From positions 62,001 through 126,000 of the forward strand of contig NZ_JAQZAL010000020.1 of NCBI RefSeq assembly GCF_028737205.1: DNA of 64,000 nt. The letters run 5' to 3'. Within the stretch, counting starts at the first letter, position 1. Every line of letters starts with the position of its first letter. The notes beneath the pieces are model-generated. The model was not told the origin of the DNA, searched no databases, and was given only the letters and a program-made list of their open reading frames with translations. The stretch comes from Actinomycetospora lutea (lineage in GTDB: Bacteria > Actinomycetota > Actinomycetes > Mycobacteriales > Pseudonocardiaceae). This document shows positions 46,170 to 54,035 of this stretch, piece after piece. The translations under genes were made by a program, and so were the position numbers.

Positions 46170-46260
46170 TCGCTCCTCCGCGCGACGTGTGCGCCCCGTG
46201 CACCGCCGGGCACCCGCGCACGTCCCGATCCCACGGGGTCACGAGCGCGAGAGGAGAACG

Positions 46261-46656
46261 ATGCAGCAGCAGGAGTTCGTCAGTGCGGTCAAGGAGAGCC
46301 TCGACCTGCCCGACAACCGGAGCGCCGAGCGGGCCGTGCGCGCCACGCTGACCGTCCTCGGACAGCGTCTCGAGGGCGGCGAGGCCAAGGACCTGGCCTC
46401 CCAGCTCCCCGGCGGCCTGGCCGACGCGCTGCCCGCCCAGGGAGCCGGCGAGCGGTTCGACGTCGACACCTTCTACCAGCGCATCGCCGAGCAGGAGGGC
46501 GAGGGCGTCACGGTCGCGCAGGCCCGCCAGCACGCCCGGGCGATCGCCAAGGGGCTGGAGACCGCGCTGTCCGACGGCGAGTGGCAGAACTTCACCAGCC
46601 AGCTCCCGAAGGACTTCCAGGACTTCCTCGGCACCGAGCCCGTCGAGAAGCACTAG
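46261..46656 (+). CDS. DUF2267 protein
   Basis: The 131-residue helical protein matches the DUF2267 pattern: EFVSAVKESLDLPDNRSAERAVRATLTVLGQRLEGGEAKDLASQLPGGLADALP, followed by a second helical half with GEWQNFTSQLPKDFQDFLG. The role of the family is unknown. ATG 46261 has a GAGGAGA site. The stop TAG shares its bases with the rmlA stop on the other strand. Confidence 0.88.
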   Translation: MQQQEFVSAVKESLDLPDNRSAERAVRATLTVLGQRLEGGEAKDLASQLPGGLADALPAQGAGERFDVDTFYQRIAEQEGEGVTVAQARQHARAIAKGLETALSDGEWQNFTSQLPKDFQDFLGTEPVEKH

Positions 46657-47549
46657 GAGGTCGTGGCCGCTCCGGCGCGGCGGGCGATGTCCATGACGTA
46701 GTCGCCGTAGCCGGAGCTGGCCTGGCGTTCGCCGAGCAGGTAGGCCTGGTCGGCGGTGATCCATCCCTTGGCCAGGGCGATCTCCTCGAGGCAGGCGAAG
46801 CGCACGCCCTGGCGGTGCTCGAGGACCTGGACGTACTGGCTGGCCTCGATCAGGGATTCGTGGGTGCCGGTGTCGAGCCAGGCGAAGCCGCGCCCGAGGT
46901 CGATCAGGCGGGCGTCGCCGCGGTCGAGGTAGGCGCGGTTGACGTCGGTGATCTCGAGTTCGCCGCGCGCGGAGGGGCTCAGGGTGGCGGCGATGTCGAG
47001 CACGTCGTTGTCGTAGAAGTAGAGCCCGGTGATGGCCCGGTTGGAGCGCGGGCGGGCGGGTTTCTCCTCGATGGAGAGCAGCCGCCCGCTCGGGTCGGCC
47101 TCGCCGACGCCGTAGCGGCCGGGGTCGCGCACGGGGTAGCCGAACAGCACGCAGCCCTTCTCCGCCTCGAGCCGGGCCGCTTCCCGCTCGAGCAGGGTGG
47201 AGAAGCCCTGGCCGTGGAAGATGTTGTCGCCCAGCACCAGCGCGGCGGTGTCGTCACCGACGTGCTCGGCGCCGATGAGGAACGCCTCGGCCAGCCCGTT
47301 CGGGGCGGCCTGCTCGGCGTAGGAGAACGACACCCCCAGCTCGGCGCCGTCGCCGAGCAGACGCTCGAAGGCGGGCAGGTCGACCGGGGTGGAGATCACC
47401 AGGATCTCGCGGATCCCGGCCAGCATCAGCACCGAGATCGGGTAGTAGATCATCGGCTTGTCGTAGACCGGCAGCAGCTGCTTGGACACCGCGCGGGTCA
47501 CCGGGTGCAGCCGCGAGCCACTGCCCCCGGCCAGCACGATCCCCTTCAC
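46653..47549 (-). CDS. rmlA: Glucose-1-phosphate thymidylyltransferase
   Basis: The enzyme makes dTDP-glucose from dTTP and glucose 1-phosphate, the first step to dTDP-rhamnose, which supplies the rhamnose of the arabinogalactan linker. The 298-residue protein has the nucleotide-binding GGSGSRLHPVTRAVSKQLLP, YDKPMIYYPISVLMLAGI, VLGDNIFHGQG and DVNRAYLDRG, a near-textbook RmlA. GTG 47549 overlaps the rmlB stop by four bases, so rmlB and rmlA are translated as a pair. Confidence 0.97.
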   Translation of the reverse strand: MKGIVLAGGSGSRLHPVTRAVSKQLLPVYDKPMIYYPISVLMLAGIREILVISTPVDLPAFERLLGDGAELGVSFSYAEQAAPNGLAEAFLIGAEHVGDDTAALVLGDNIFHGQGFSTLLEREAARLEAEKGCVLFGYPVRDPGRYGVGEADPSGRLLSIEEKPARPRSNRAITGLYFYDNDVLDIAATLSPSARGELEITDVNRAYLDRGDARLIDLGRGFAWLDTGTHESLIEASQYVQVLEHRQGVRFACLEEIALAKGWITADQAYLLGERQASSGYGDYVMDIARRAGAATTS

Positions 47550-48559
47550 GTCGTGCCCCAGTCCGTGTCGGCCCCCTCGACGACCGGGCTGCGTCCGATC
47601 AGCGGGCGCCACCACGCCTCGTTCTGCCGGTACCAGTCCACCGTCGCCGCGATCCCCTCGTCCCACCCAATCCGCGGGGCCCAGCCGAGCTCGGTGCGCA
47701 GCTTGGAGCTGTCGAGCAGGTAGCGCCGGTCGTGGGACGGCCGGTCCGGGACGATCGTCTTCAGCTCCGGTCCCAGGCCCAGCGCCCCGAGCACGCTGTC
47801 GGCGATGCCCTCGATGTCGACCTCGTGCCCGGAACCGACGTTGTAGGTCTCCCCGATCCGCCCGTGCGCGAGGACCGCGTCGATCGCGGCGGCGTGGTCG
47901 TCGACGTGCAGCCACTCGCGGCGGTTCTTCGTCGAGGCGTAGAGCGGCAGCGCCTCCCCCGCGAGCGCGCGGGTGGTGAACAGCGGGATGACCTTCTCCG
48001 GGAACTGGAAGGGTCCGTAGTTGTTGCTGCAGTTGGTGATCGTCGCCGGCAGGTCGTAGGTCAGTCCGTAGGACCTGACCACGTGATCACCGCCGGCCTT
48101 CGCCGCGTTGTAGGGCGTGCGCGGGAGGTAGGGGGACTCCTCGGTGAAGGCGTCGTCCGCATCGAGGGGCAGGTCGCCGTAGACCTCGCAGGTCGAGATG
48201 TGGTGCAGCCGCGCGACCCCCACCCGGCGCACCGCCTCGCACAACCCCTGGGTGCCCATCACGTTGGTGGCGAAGAAGTCGCCGGGGCGCAGGATCGCCA
48301 GCGAGTTGTGCGACTCCGCGGCGAAGTTCACCACCACGTCCACCCCGTGAGCCCGCAACAGGTGCTCCACCAGCTCGGTGTTCGCGATCGAGCCGTGCAC
48401 GAACTCCACACCGGGCAGACCCTCGACGTTCTCCCGCACCCCGGCGTAGGTCAGCGCGTCGAGCCCCACCACCCGGTCCCCCGGGTGCTCACGCCGCCAG
48501 TACCGCACGAAGTTCGACCCGATGAACCCCGCGGCACCGGTCACCAGAACCGTACTCAT
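47546..48559 (-). CDS. rmlB: dTDP-glucose 4,6-dehydratase
   Basis: This is the second enzyme of dTDP-rhamnose synthesis, an extended SDR of 337 residues. It has the NAD-binding GAAGFIGSNF (8-17), the ISTCEVYGDLP strand, the catalytic Tyr-Lys in RTPYNAAKAGGDH, and a NCSNNYGPFQFPEKVIPLF segment that is diagnostic for RmlB. ATG 48559 has a GGGAG site. It is the first gene of the rmlBA pair and is divergent from rmlC across 60 bases. Confidence 0.97.
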   Translation of the reverse strand: MSTVLVTGAAGFIGSNFVRYWRREHPGDRVVGLDALTYAGVRENVEGLPGVEFVHGSIANTELVEHLLRAHGVDVVVNFAAESHNSLAILRPGDFFATNVMGTQGLCEAVRRVGVARLHHISTCEVYGDLPLDADDAFTEESPYLPRTPYNAAKAGGDHVVRSYGLTYDLPATITNCSNNYGPFQFPEKVIPLFTTRALAGEALPLYASTKNRREWLHVDDHAAAIDAVLAHGRIGETYNVGSGHEVDIEGIADSVLGALGLGPELKTIVPDRPSHDRRYLLDSSKLRTELGWAPRIGWDEGIAATVDWYRQNEAWWRPLIGRSPVVEGADTDWGTT

Positions 48560-48605
48560 CGTCTCCCTCGGCCGGGCGTGACGGCGATCCTCCCACGCAC
48601 GTCCC

Positions 48606-48611
48606 TAGGCT
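48606..48611 (+). promoter_or_regulatory. Probable -10 box of rmlC
   Basis: TAGGCT lies 8 bases before GTG 48620 in the short region between rmlB and rmlC. Confidence 0.5.
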
Positions 48612-48619
48612 CCACCGAC

Positions 48620-49228
48620 GTGGAGAGCGAGGAGATGGCCGTCCCCGGCGCCTGGAGGTTCACGCCGCCGGTGTTCCCGGACGCCCGCGGCATGTTCGCC
48701 GCGCCGTTCCAGGGCCGGCACCTCCGCGCCGCCGTCGGCCACGACCTCGCGGTGGCGCAGGCGAACACGAGCGTGTCCCGCCGCGGTGTGCTGCGCGGGG
48801 TGCACTACGCCGACGTCCCGCCCGGGCAGGCGAAGTACGTGCACTGCGTGGCCGGCGCGGTCCTCGACGTCGTCGTCGACCTCCGCGTCGGGTCGGCCAC
48901 CTTCGGCCGGTGGGACGCGGTGCGCCTCGACCCCGTGTCGATGTCCGCGGTCTACCTCGCCGAGGGCCTCGGGCACGCCTTCCTGGCGCTCGAGGACGGC
49001 ACCGTGACCAGCTACCTCTGCTCGACGCCGTACGACCCGGCGGCCGAGCACGGCGTCGATCCCCTCGACCCCGCACTCGGCCTCCCGTGGGAGCAGCACA
49101 TCGGCCGCGACGACCTGGTCCTGTCGGACAAGGACCGGGCGGCGCCGACGCTGGCGCAGGCCCGCGCGGCGGGCACGCTCCCGACGGTCGAGGCGTGCCG
49201 CGCGCGGGCCGACGAGCTGCGGGGGTAG
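48620..49228 (+). CDS. rmlC: dTDP-4-dehydrorhamnose 3,5-epimerase (RmlC) or a close relative
   Basis: The 202-residue cupin epimerase has the RmlC pattern: PPVFPDARGMFAAPFQ, the active-site His62 in GVLRGVHY, AKYVHCVAGAVLDVVVDLR, the YLAEGLGHAFLAL strand, Tyr132 in TSYLCSTPYDP and GLPW near the C-terminal end. It would give dTDP-L-lyxo-4-hexulose for RmlD, which is not in the window. Related sugar epimerases of antibiotic pathways look similar. GTG 48620 is favoured because of the TAGGCT box. An ATG five codons on has its GAGGAG site too close. Confidence 0.9.
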   Translation: MESEEMAVPGAWRFTPPVFPDARGMFAAPFQGRHLRAAVGHDLAVAQANTSVSRRGVLRGVHYADVPPGQAKYVHCVAGAVLDVVVDLRVGSATFGRWDAVRLDPVSMSAVYLAEGLGHAFLALEDGTVTSYLCSTPYDPAAEHGVDPLDPALGLPWEQHIGRDDLVLSDKDRAAPTLAQARAAGTLPTVEACRARADELRG

Positions 49229-49229
49229 C

Positions 49230-49715
49230 TCAGAGCGTGGCGGCCGGCGGCGCGACCGGGTCGGCGTCGGCGTCCACGTCCGCCCCGGGGAGGTGCACGT
49301 CGGTGATGACGATGTTGAGCTCGACGACGGTGACGCCGGCGATCTCCTCGACGGCCTTGGGCACGTGCCGGCGCAGCGCGCGGACCAGCTCGCGGGCCCC
49401 CACGCCGTACTCGATCTCGACGTCGAGGCCGACGTGGGCCTGCTGCTCGGCGAGCTCCACCCGCACGCCGGCGGTGTTCTCGGTGTTGCCGGTCAGGGTC
49501 TGGCGCACGGCGCCGACGGCCCGCGACGTGCTCCCGCCGAGCGCGACGACGCCGGGGATCTCGCGCGCGGCGAAGGCGGTCACCTTCTGGACCACCGACG
49601 GGAGCACCTCGGTGGTGCCCTCGACGGTCGTCGGGTCGCCCGCGGCGCCGGGGACGGAGGTGGCGGTCGGGGTGGGGCTGGACGGGGTGCTGCCCGGACG
49701 CTGAGCGCTGGTCAT
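49230..49715 (-). CDS. Asp23/Gls24-family protein
   Basis: The 161-residue protein has the Asp23 core: VVQKVTAFAAREIPGVVALGG, then VRVELAEQQAHVGLDVEIEYGVG, then LVRALRRHVPKAVEEIAGVTVVELNIVITDVHLP. Flanking tails are Pro/Ser/Thr-rich and Asp/Pro-rich. Family members are envelope stress or membrane-associated proteins of unclear mechanism. It lies just past the end of the gas vesicle operon on the same strand, with a gap of 55 bases after gvpK, so it may be co-transcribed with it. Confidence 0.88.
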   Translation of the reverse strand: MTSAQRPGSTPSSPTPTATSVPGAAGDPTTVEGTTEVLPSVVQKVTAFAAREIPGVVALGGSTSRAVGAVRQTLTGNTENTAGVRVELAEQQAHVGLDVEIEYGVGARELVRALRRHVPKAVEEIAGVTVVELNIVITDVHLPGADVDADADPVAPPAATL

Positions 49716-49770
49716 GGGCCCCGAGTACCCCGCCGTGACGGAGCGGAGTCCGCCCGTTCGGCGGCTCCTG

Positions 49771-50082
49771 TCACCGGTCGCGGGGCAGCAGCGGACCGAG
49801 CGGTCCGAGATCGAGGTTGAGGTCGTCCGCGGTGAGCCCGAACTGCTCGGTGAGCTCGTCCATCGCGTCGGCGAGGTGCATCAGCGACGTGCCGAGGTCC
49901 TCCTCCTCCTGCTCGGTGAGGTCGCCCTGCTCGACCCGCCGGATCGCCTGGCGCTCCATCAGCTGCCGGAGCAGCTCGACGATCGTGAGCACGAGCTTCA
50001 TGAGGTCGCGGCGCACCGCGTCCTTGTCGATCTCGATGCGGTTGGCGCGGGTGCGGCCCGGCTCCTCGGTGTCGTCAGCCAT
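49771..50082 (-). CDS. gvpK: Gas vesicle protein GvpK
   Basis: The 103-residue protein matches GvpK: RIEIDKDAVRRDLMKLVLTIVELLRQLMERQAIRRVEQGDL, EEEDLGTSLMHLADAMDELTEQFGL and the family end DLNLDLGPLGPLL. GvpK is a minor protein needed for assembly or growth of the gas vesicle. ATG 50082 lies inside the gvpS end (8-base overlap). It is the last canonical gas vesicle gene of the operon. Confidence 0.96.
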   Translation of the reverse strand: MADDTEEPGRTRANRIEIDKDAVRRDLMKLVLTIVELLRQLMERQAIRRVEQGDLTEQEEEDLGTSLMHLADAMDELTEQFGLTADDLNLDLGPLGPLLPRDR

Positions 50083-50341
50083 GACCGGACTCCAGCTCGC
50101 GATCGGCTCTCTCGGCGCGGGCGGCGAGGGTCCCCGGTCGCTCCACCGGCGCGATCGACGTGATGAGGGCGCGCAGCGAGATGCGCACGAGGTCGACGCC
50201 GGCCAGCGAGATCGTCAGGTCGCCGGCGAGCACGACGCCGCCGGCCAGGAGGCGGTCGAGCAGGTCGACGAGCGCGACCTCCTCGTCCCCGAACAGCGAC
50301 GTCGCCCGGGGTTCGAGCTCTCCCGAACCCGGCCCGGTCAC
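50075..50341 (-). CDS. gvpS: Gas vesicle protein GvpS (GvpA/GvpJ-fold)
   Basis: This 88-residue member of the GvpA/J family has the core VALVDLLDRLLAGGVVLAGDLTISLAGVDLVRISLRALITSI, in which the second half departs from GvpA. GTG 50341 overlaps the gvpL stop by four bases. In streptomycetes the small GvpA-like gene between gvpL and gvpK is called gvpS, and the order here is the same. It is likely a minor structural or nucleation protein. GvpJ would be the alternative name. Confidence 0.85.
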   Translation of the reverse strand: MTGPGSGELEPRATSLFGDEEVALVDLLDRLLAGGVVLAGDLTISLAGVDLVRISLRALITSIAPVERPGTLAARAERADRELESGHG

Positions 50342-51105
50342 GGAGCGCCCTGCGCCGCCTGCGCGAAGGAGTAGGGCACCCACGGGCCGGTGACCTCCAC
50401 GCGGATCCGCGGGTGGTCGCCGAGGGACGCGACGAGGGCGCGGAGCTCGTCGGCGCGCTCGACCGGCAGGAGGTAGGCGTGGTTGAGCACCATCGGGTCC
50501 GACTGCCCGGACAGCTGCGCGTCCTGGAGACGGTGGCTGCGGGTCGCGGCCGCGAGCGCGCTGACCTCGGCGTCCACCTCGGCGGCGGCGGCGCGCGCGT
50601 CGTCGAGCGAGGTCTCGCTCTCGCGCAGCGCCTTGCGCCGCTGCCGCAGGTAGTCGGCGCCGGACGTCGGCTTCGCCGCCTCTGCGCCGGCGGCGGCCCC
50701 GCCGCCCTTGCGCGCGTAGATCTTCAGTCCCCACTCGGCACGGCCGGCGAGGCGGTCGAGTGCGGCCGCGAACGTGTCCCGGCCCTCGGCCAGCACGGCC
50801 CGCACGCGCTCGTCGTCGAAATAGACGGTCGCGAGCGCGAGCGGGGCGACGAGGTGGTCGTGCCCGAGGGTGTCGACGACGTGGTGGTGGGCCCGCGCGG
50901 TCGCCGCCAGCCACTCGAGGTCCTCCAGGCGCTCCTCGAGCGCCCGCTCCTCGAACTCGCCGCGGTCGACGTCGCTCACCACCGCCGTCACCCCGTCCCC
51001 GGTGAGCAGACGGACGGGCCCGCCCCCGACGCCGGTGAGGCCGCCGACCGCCGCCGGCTCGACGTCGCGGGCGAGCGCGTACACGTAGGTCAGCGTGTCG
51101 CTCAC
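50338..51105 (-). CDS. gvpL: Gas vesicle protein GvpL (GvpL/GvpF family)
   Basis: The 255-residue protein belongs to the GvpL/GvpF family: TYVYALARDVEPAAVGGLTG at the start, DLEWLAATARAHHHVVDTL, VAPLALATVYFDDERVRAVL and the late NHAYLLPVERADELRALVASL followed by VEVTGPWVPYSFA. The family accounts for accessory proteins at the gas vesicle nucleation complex. GTG 51105 overlaps the gvpJ stop (GTGA). It is a paralogue of the gvpF product in the same operon. Confidence 0.95.
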   Translation of the reverse strand: MSDTLTYVYALARDVEPAAVGGLTGVGGGPVRLLTGDGVTAVVSDVDRGEFEERALEERLEDLEWLAATARAHHHVVDTLGHDHLVAPLALATVYFDDERVRAVLAEGRDTFAAALDRLAGRAEWGLKIYARKGGGAAAGAEAAKPTSGADYLRQRRKALRESETSLDDARAAAAEVDAEVSALAAATRSHRLQDAQLSGQSDPMVLNHAYLLPVERADELRALVASLGDHPRIRVEVTGPWVPYSFAQAAQGAP

Positions 51106-51674
51106 CCGTCGGCCCGCCGCCGCCGCTGGCCCTGCTGCTGGCCCTGCTTGTCGCCCTGACCGGTTGAGCGCTTGCGGCGCGCCGGCTGCGGTGCGGGCTC
51201 GGGCTCCGGCTCGTCGTCCACGATCTCGGCGTCCTCGACGTCCTCTGCGTCCTCGAGGTCGTCGGCGTCGTCGGTCTCGTCGAGCTCCTCCTCGTCGTCG
51301 CCGCCCTCGAGGGCCGGAGCGTGCCCGTTGCGGCCCTCCAGCGCCTCCAGCCGCTCGCGCAGGCGCCGGTTCTCCTCCTCGAGCTGCTGGTGCCCGGAGG
51401 AGAGGGTGGGATCGCGCTCCCACCAGTCGATCCCCATCTCCTTGGCGCGGTCGACCGACGCGACGATCAGCCGCAGCTTGATCGTCAGCAGCTCGATGTC
51501 GAGCAGGTTGATCTGGACGTCGCCCGCGATGACGATGCCCTTGTCCAGGACCCTTTCGAGGATGTCGGCGAGGTTCGTCCCGTCGCCACCGCCGCCCTGC
51601 CGTGCCGGGGACCCGCCTGCCGCCTGGTTCGGGGTCGACGGCATCTGCCCGGTCCAACGCACCGGGTCGTTCAT
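51102..51674 (-). CDS. gvpJ: Gas vesicle protein GvpJ with a long charged tail
   Basis: The GvpA-like core (about 34-80) reads NLADILERVLDKGIVIAGDVQINLLDIELLTIKLRLIVAS. The rest is unusual: a coiled-coil stretch (QQLEEENRRLRERLEALEG, about 95-113), an acidic segment of about 45 residues (DDEEELDETDDADDLEDAED), Glu-Pro repeats and a basic Arg/Gln end (QQGQRRRRADG). Many GvpJ proteins end soon after the core, so the tail nearly doubles the length. It resembles the charged regions of GvpO and the GvpZ-like protein. Confidence 0.9.
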   Translation of the reverse strand: MNDPVRWTGQMPSTPNQAAGGSPARQGGGGDGTNLADILERVLDKGIVIAGDVQINLLDIELLTIKLRLIVASVDRAKEMGIDWWERDPTLSSGHQQLEEENRRLRERLEALEGRNGHAPALEGGDDEEELDETDDADDLEDAEDVEDAEIVDDEPEPEPAPQPARRKRSTGQGDKQGQQQGQRRRRADG

Positions 51675-51711
51675 GGGTTGCTTCCTCTCGTGTCCCCCGC
51701 GTCCCCCACCG

Positions 51712-52974
51712 TCACTCGTCGTCGCCGCGACCCCGCGTGTAGCGCTTGACTCGGTGGTAGCTGATGAGCTCGCCGTCGGCGTCCATCTCGGCCTCGTACG
51801 TCGCGAGGATGTCCGCAGTCTCGGGGATCTTGCGGCTCTCGACCACCTCGAGCCCCACGACGAAGCCGTCGTCCGTGCGGCGCACCGACGTGATCGTCTC
51901 GGTCTCCTTGCCGCTCATCTCCTGCACCTGCTCGGCGGCCCACCGAGCGATCTTGCGGGCGGGGATCTTCTTCGGCTCGGGCTCCGGTTCGGGCTCGGGC
52001 TCCGGTTCGGGCTCGGGCTCCGGTTCGGGTTCGGCCTCGTCGGCGAGGTCCTCGTCGTCCTCGATCTCGTCCTCGTCCTCGATCTCGTCGTCGGTCTCGT
52101 CGACGTCCTCCGCCTCGTCGAGGTCGTCCTCCTCGTCGTCGAGGTCGTCGGCGTCGTCGGCGTCCTCCGCCTCGTCGAGGTCGTCGGCGTCGTCGGTCTC
52201 GTCGAGGTCGTCCCCGTCGAGGTCGTCCTCGTCGAGGTCCTCCGGCTCGTCGAGGTCCTCGTCGAGGTCCTCGTCCACGTCCTCGGGCTGCTGCTCGGGC
52301 TCCGGGTCGGCCGGCTCCTCGCGGCGACGGCGGCGGCGCGGGCGTTCCTGCTCCGCCGCCGCGTCGTCCTCGGACCGTCGACGGCGCCGCGGGCGCTCCT
52401 CGTCCGGGGCGTCCTCCCCCGCAGGGCGGCGCCGGCGTCGGGGCCGCTCCCCGTCCGCCGGCTCGTCAGCGGCGGCCGCGCGACGTCGGCGCGGACGTCC
52501 CTGTTCCTCGCCGTCGCCCGGGGTGTCCTCGGGCGTCCGCCGACGCCGCGGCTTCTCCGGCGCGTCACCCTCGGAGTCCTCGCCCGCCGGTCGGCGCCGA
52601 CGCCGCGGCTTCTCCGGCGCGTCACCGTCGGAGTCCTCGCCCGCCGGTCGGCGCCGGCGGCGCGGCTTCTCCTCCGTCGCAGACCCCGACCCGTTCTCGG
52701 CCGGCCGACGGCGGCGGCGCGGCTCGTCCTCCGCGCCGCCGTCCGCCGGCTTGCGCCGGCGGCGCGGTTTTTCCTCGGTCGCGGTCCCGTCCTGCTCGCC
52801 GTCCGCCGGCCTGCGGCGGCGACGCGGCCGTTCCTCGCCCCCGGCCTCCGGCGCCGCGCCGTTGCCGTTGGCGCGGCGACGGCGAGGCCGTTCCTGGTCG
52901 GTGAGCGGGGGGTCGGCCCGGTCGTCGTCCGTCGAGTCGTCGGCCGCCACCTCGCGGTCGGCGGAGCGCGTCAC
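51712..52974 (-). CDS. gvpO: GvpO with a giant charged N-terminal extension
   Basis: Only the last 85 or so residues are the GvpO domain: KKIPARKIARWAAEQVQEMS, then SVRRTDDGFVVGLEVVESRKIPETADILATYEAEMDADGEL and SYHRVKRYTRGRGDDE. The preceding 330 residues are extreme in composition. Residues about 29-218 hold eleven blocks of the type RPRRRRR or KPRRRRR, spaced by acidic Pro/Ala/Gly linkers. About 230-315 is almost pure Asp/Glu/Leu. About 315-332 is a run of EP. Usual GvpO proteins are about 100-140 residues. The repeats are visible in the DNA (57-bp and 18-bp units). GTG 52974 overlaps the gvpG stop. The extension is probably disordered and could bind nucleic acid, the gas vesicle surface or other charged tails. 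Confidence 0.9.
   Translation of the reverse strand: MTRSADREVAADDSTDDDRADPPLTDQERPRRRRANGNGAAPEAGGEERPRRRRRPADGEQDGTATEEKPRRRRKPADGGAEDEPRRRRRPAENGSGSATEEKPRRRRRPAGEDSDGDAPEKPRRRRRPAGEDSEGDAPEKPRRRRTPEDTPGDGEEQGRPRRRRAAAADEPADGERPRRRRRPAGEDAPDEERPRRRRRSEDDAAAEQERPRRRRRREEPADPEPEQQPEDVDEDLDEDLDEPEDLDEDDLDGDDLDETDDADDLDEAEDADDADDLDDEEDDLDEAEDVDETDDEIEDEDEIEDDEDLADEAEPEPEPEPEPEPEPEPEPEPKKIPARKIARWAAEQVQEMSGKETETITSVRRTDDGFVVGLEVVESRKIPETADILATYEAEMDADGELISYHRVKRYTRGRGDDE
51974..52027. repeat. Tandem 18-bp repeat (Glu-Pro run of GvpO)
   Basis: Three copies of an 18-base unit built on GGCTCGGGCTCCGGTTCG encode alternating Glu and Pro on the minus strand. Imperfect continuation is seen on the right. 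Exact in-frame units suggest expansion by slippage. Confidence 0.8.
52561..52674. repeat. Tandem 57-bp repeat in GvpO
   Basis: Two adjacent 57-base units differ at only a few positions and encode the same 19-residue unit on the minus strand, a five-Arg block followed by PAGEDSDGDAPEKP. A partial third unit precedes them. The near-identity indicates recent duplication within an already repetitive gene. Confidence 0.85.
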
Positions 52975-53204
52975 GCGCCACCCCCGCCCACGAGGCGCTG
53001 CAGGAGGACCTCCTGCTGCTCGTCACGATCGGCCTCGGTGATCTCGCCGCGCTCGAAGGCCGCGTCGAGCTCGTCGATCTGGGCACGGATGACCGCGGGG
53101 TCGTTCATCTGGTGGTCGACCTGGTCGGCGATCTTCTCGCCCACCCAGGCCACCCCGCGGACCGGCGCCAGGGGCAGGAGCAGCAGCTCGGTGAAGAAAC
53201 CCAC
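52971..53204 (-). CDS. gvpG: Gas vesicle protein GvpG
   Basis: The 77-residue protein begins FFTELLLLPLAPVRGVAWVGEKIADQ and continues with a helical region INDPAVIRAQIDELDAAFERGEITEAD-like in pattern (here MNDPAVIRAQIDELDAAFE), the GvpG signature of about 80 residues. GTG 53204 is chosen because the family starts with this hydrophobic segment and a GGAGA site lies just before. It follows gvpF by 10 bases and overlaps the gvpO start by four. Its partner proteins in the assembly complex are GvpF/L and GvpJ. Confidence 0.94.
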   Translation of the reverse strand: MGFFTELLLLPLAPVRGVAWVGEKIADQVDHQMNDPAVIRAQIDELDAAFERGEITEADRDEQQEVLLQRLVGGGGA

Positions 53205-53214
53205 GTCTCCGCCC

Positions 53215-54024
53215 TCAGGCCTGAGCCTCGTCGGGGACCTCGAACTCCGGGAGGAAGTCGAATGCCGCGGTGGGACCGATGAGGCGCAGCTCCACCCGCC
53301 CGGACCACGCATCGCCGAGCTCGTCGACCGCCCGCTCGAAGTCGCTGCGGTGGTCGGTACGGACGAGGAAGGCGAGGTGCACGGCGCCGTTCTCGCCGCC
53401 CGCCTCCTTGACCTCCGTCGCGACCGCGAACTTCGACAGCGCGTCGACGCACGCCTGCGCGTCGTCGGCGCGGAGCTGGTCCATGGCCTTCGAGATCGCC
53501 TCGCCGAGCCGGATCCGGTCGTAGTAGCTGGCGTCCTCGTCGACCCCGGCGATCTTCTCGCGCATCCCCTGGATGCTCGGATCGGCCTCCAGGATGCGTG
53601 TGAGCACCGCGTCCTGGTCGTAGTCGCCGCGCAGGCGGAACTCGAGGTGGCCCTTGAGCTGCTCGAGCGCCCGGATGAAGTAGTCCTGGTGCGGGGCGAG
53701 CAGCTCCTCGGCGACGGCGTCGTCGTCGGTGACGACGGCCCCGAACCGCATCGGGAGCACGGGGGTCTCCTGGGCGATCGCGTTGAGCACCGCCTCGTGG
53801 GCCATGAGGTCCTTGCGCGTGCCCAGCGCGCGATCGGCCGCGACGTCGCTCACGACCGCGGCCAGCCTGCCCTCGGTGACGAGACCGAGCTGGTTGCCGT
53901 CCTCGCCGTAGGGGATCGGGTCGAGGCCGTCGGGGATGCGCACCCCGGCCGGCACGATGCCGTAGATGTAGGACGCCCGGGCGCTGCTCTGCGAGCCCTT
54001 CGTGGAGTCCTCGGTGGTGGTCAC
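53215..54024 (-). CDS. gvpF: Gas vesicle protein GvpF (GvpL/GvpF family)
   Basis: The 269-residue protein has the GvpF hallmarks: ASYIYGIVPAGVRIPDG, AAVVSDVAADRALGTRKDLMAHEAVLNAIAQETPVLPMRFGAVV, HQDYFIRALEQLKGHLEFRLRGDYDQDAVLTRIL and the final GPTAAFDFLPEFEVP. GvpF contacts GvpA and is required for gas vesicle formation. GTG 54024 has an AAGGAGG site 5 bases upstream, which decides it over longer frames. It lies 11 bases after gvpA. Confidence 0.96.
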   Translation of the reverse strand: MTTTEDSTKGSQSSARASYIYGIVPAGVRIPDGLDPIPYGEDGNQLGLVTEGRLAAVVSDVAADRALGTRKDLMAHEAVLNAIAQETPVLPMRFGAVVTDDDAVAEELLAPHQDYFIRALEQLKGHLEFRLRGDYDQDAVLTRILEADPSIQGMREKIAGVDEDASYYDRIRLGEAISKAMDQLRADDAQACVDALSKFAVATEVKEAGGENGAVHLAFLVRTDHRSDFERAVDELGDAWSGRVELRLIGPTAAFDFLPEFEVPDEAQA

Positions 54025-54035
54025 GCCGGCCTCCT

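Noticed and set aside
51960-52700. CRISPR-like repeats
   Set aside because: The repeats are adjacent units within a coding frame, with no spacers of even length and no cas genes.
51764-53041. Long Ser/Arg-rich open frame on the plus strand opposite gvpO
   Set aside because: It is the antisense of the acidic and arginine repeats (CTC/GTC codons reading as Ser), with no real protein features.
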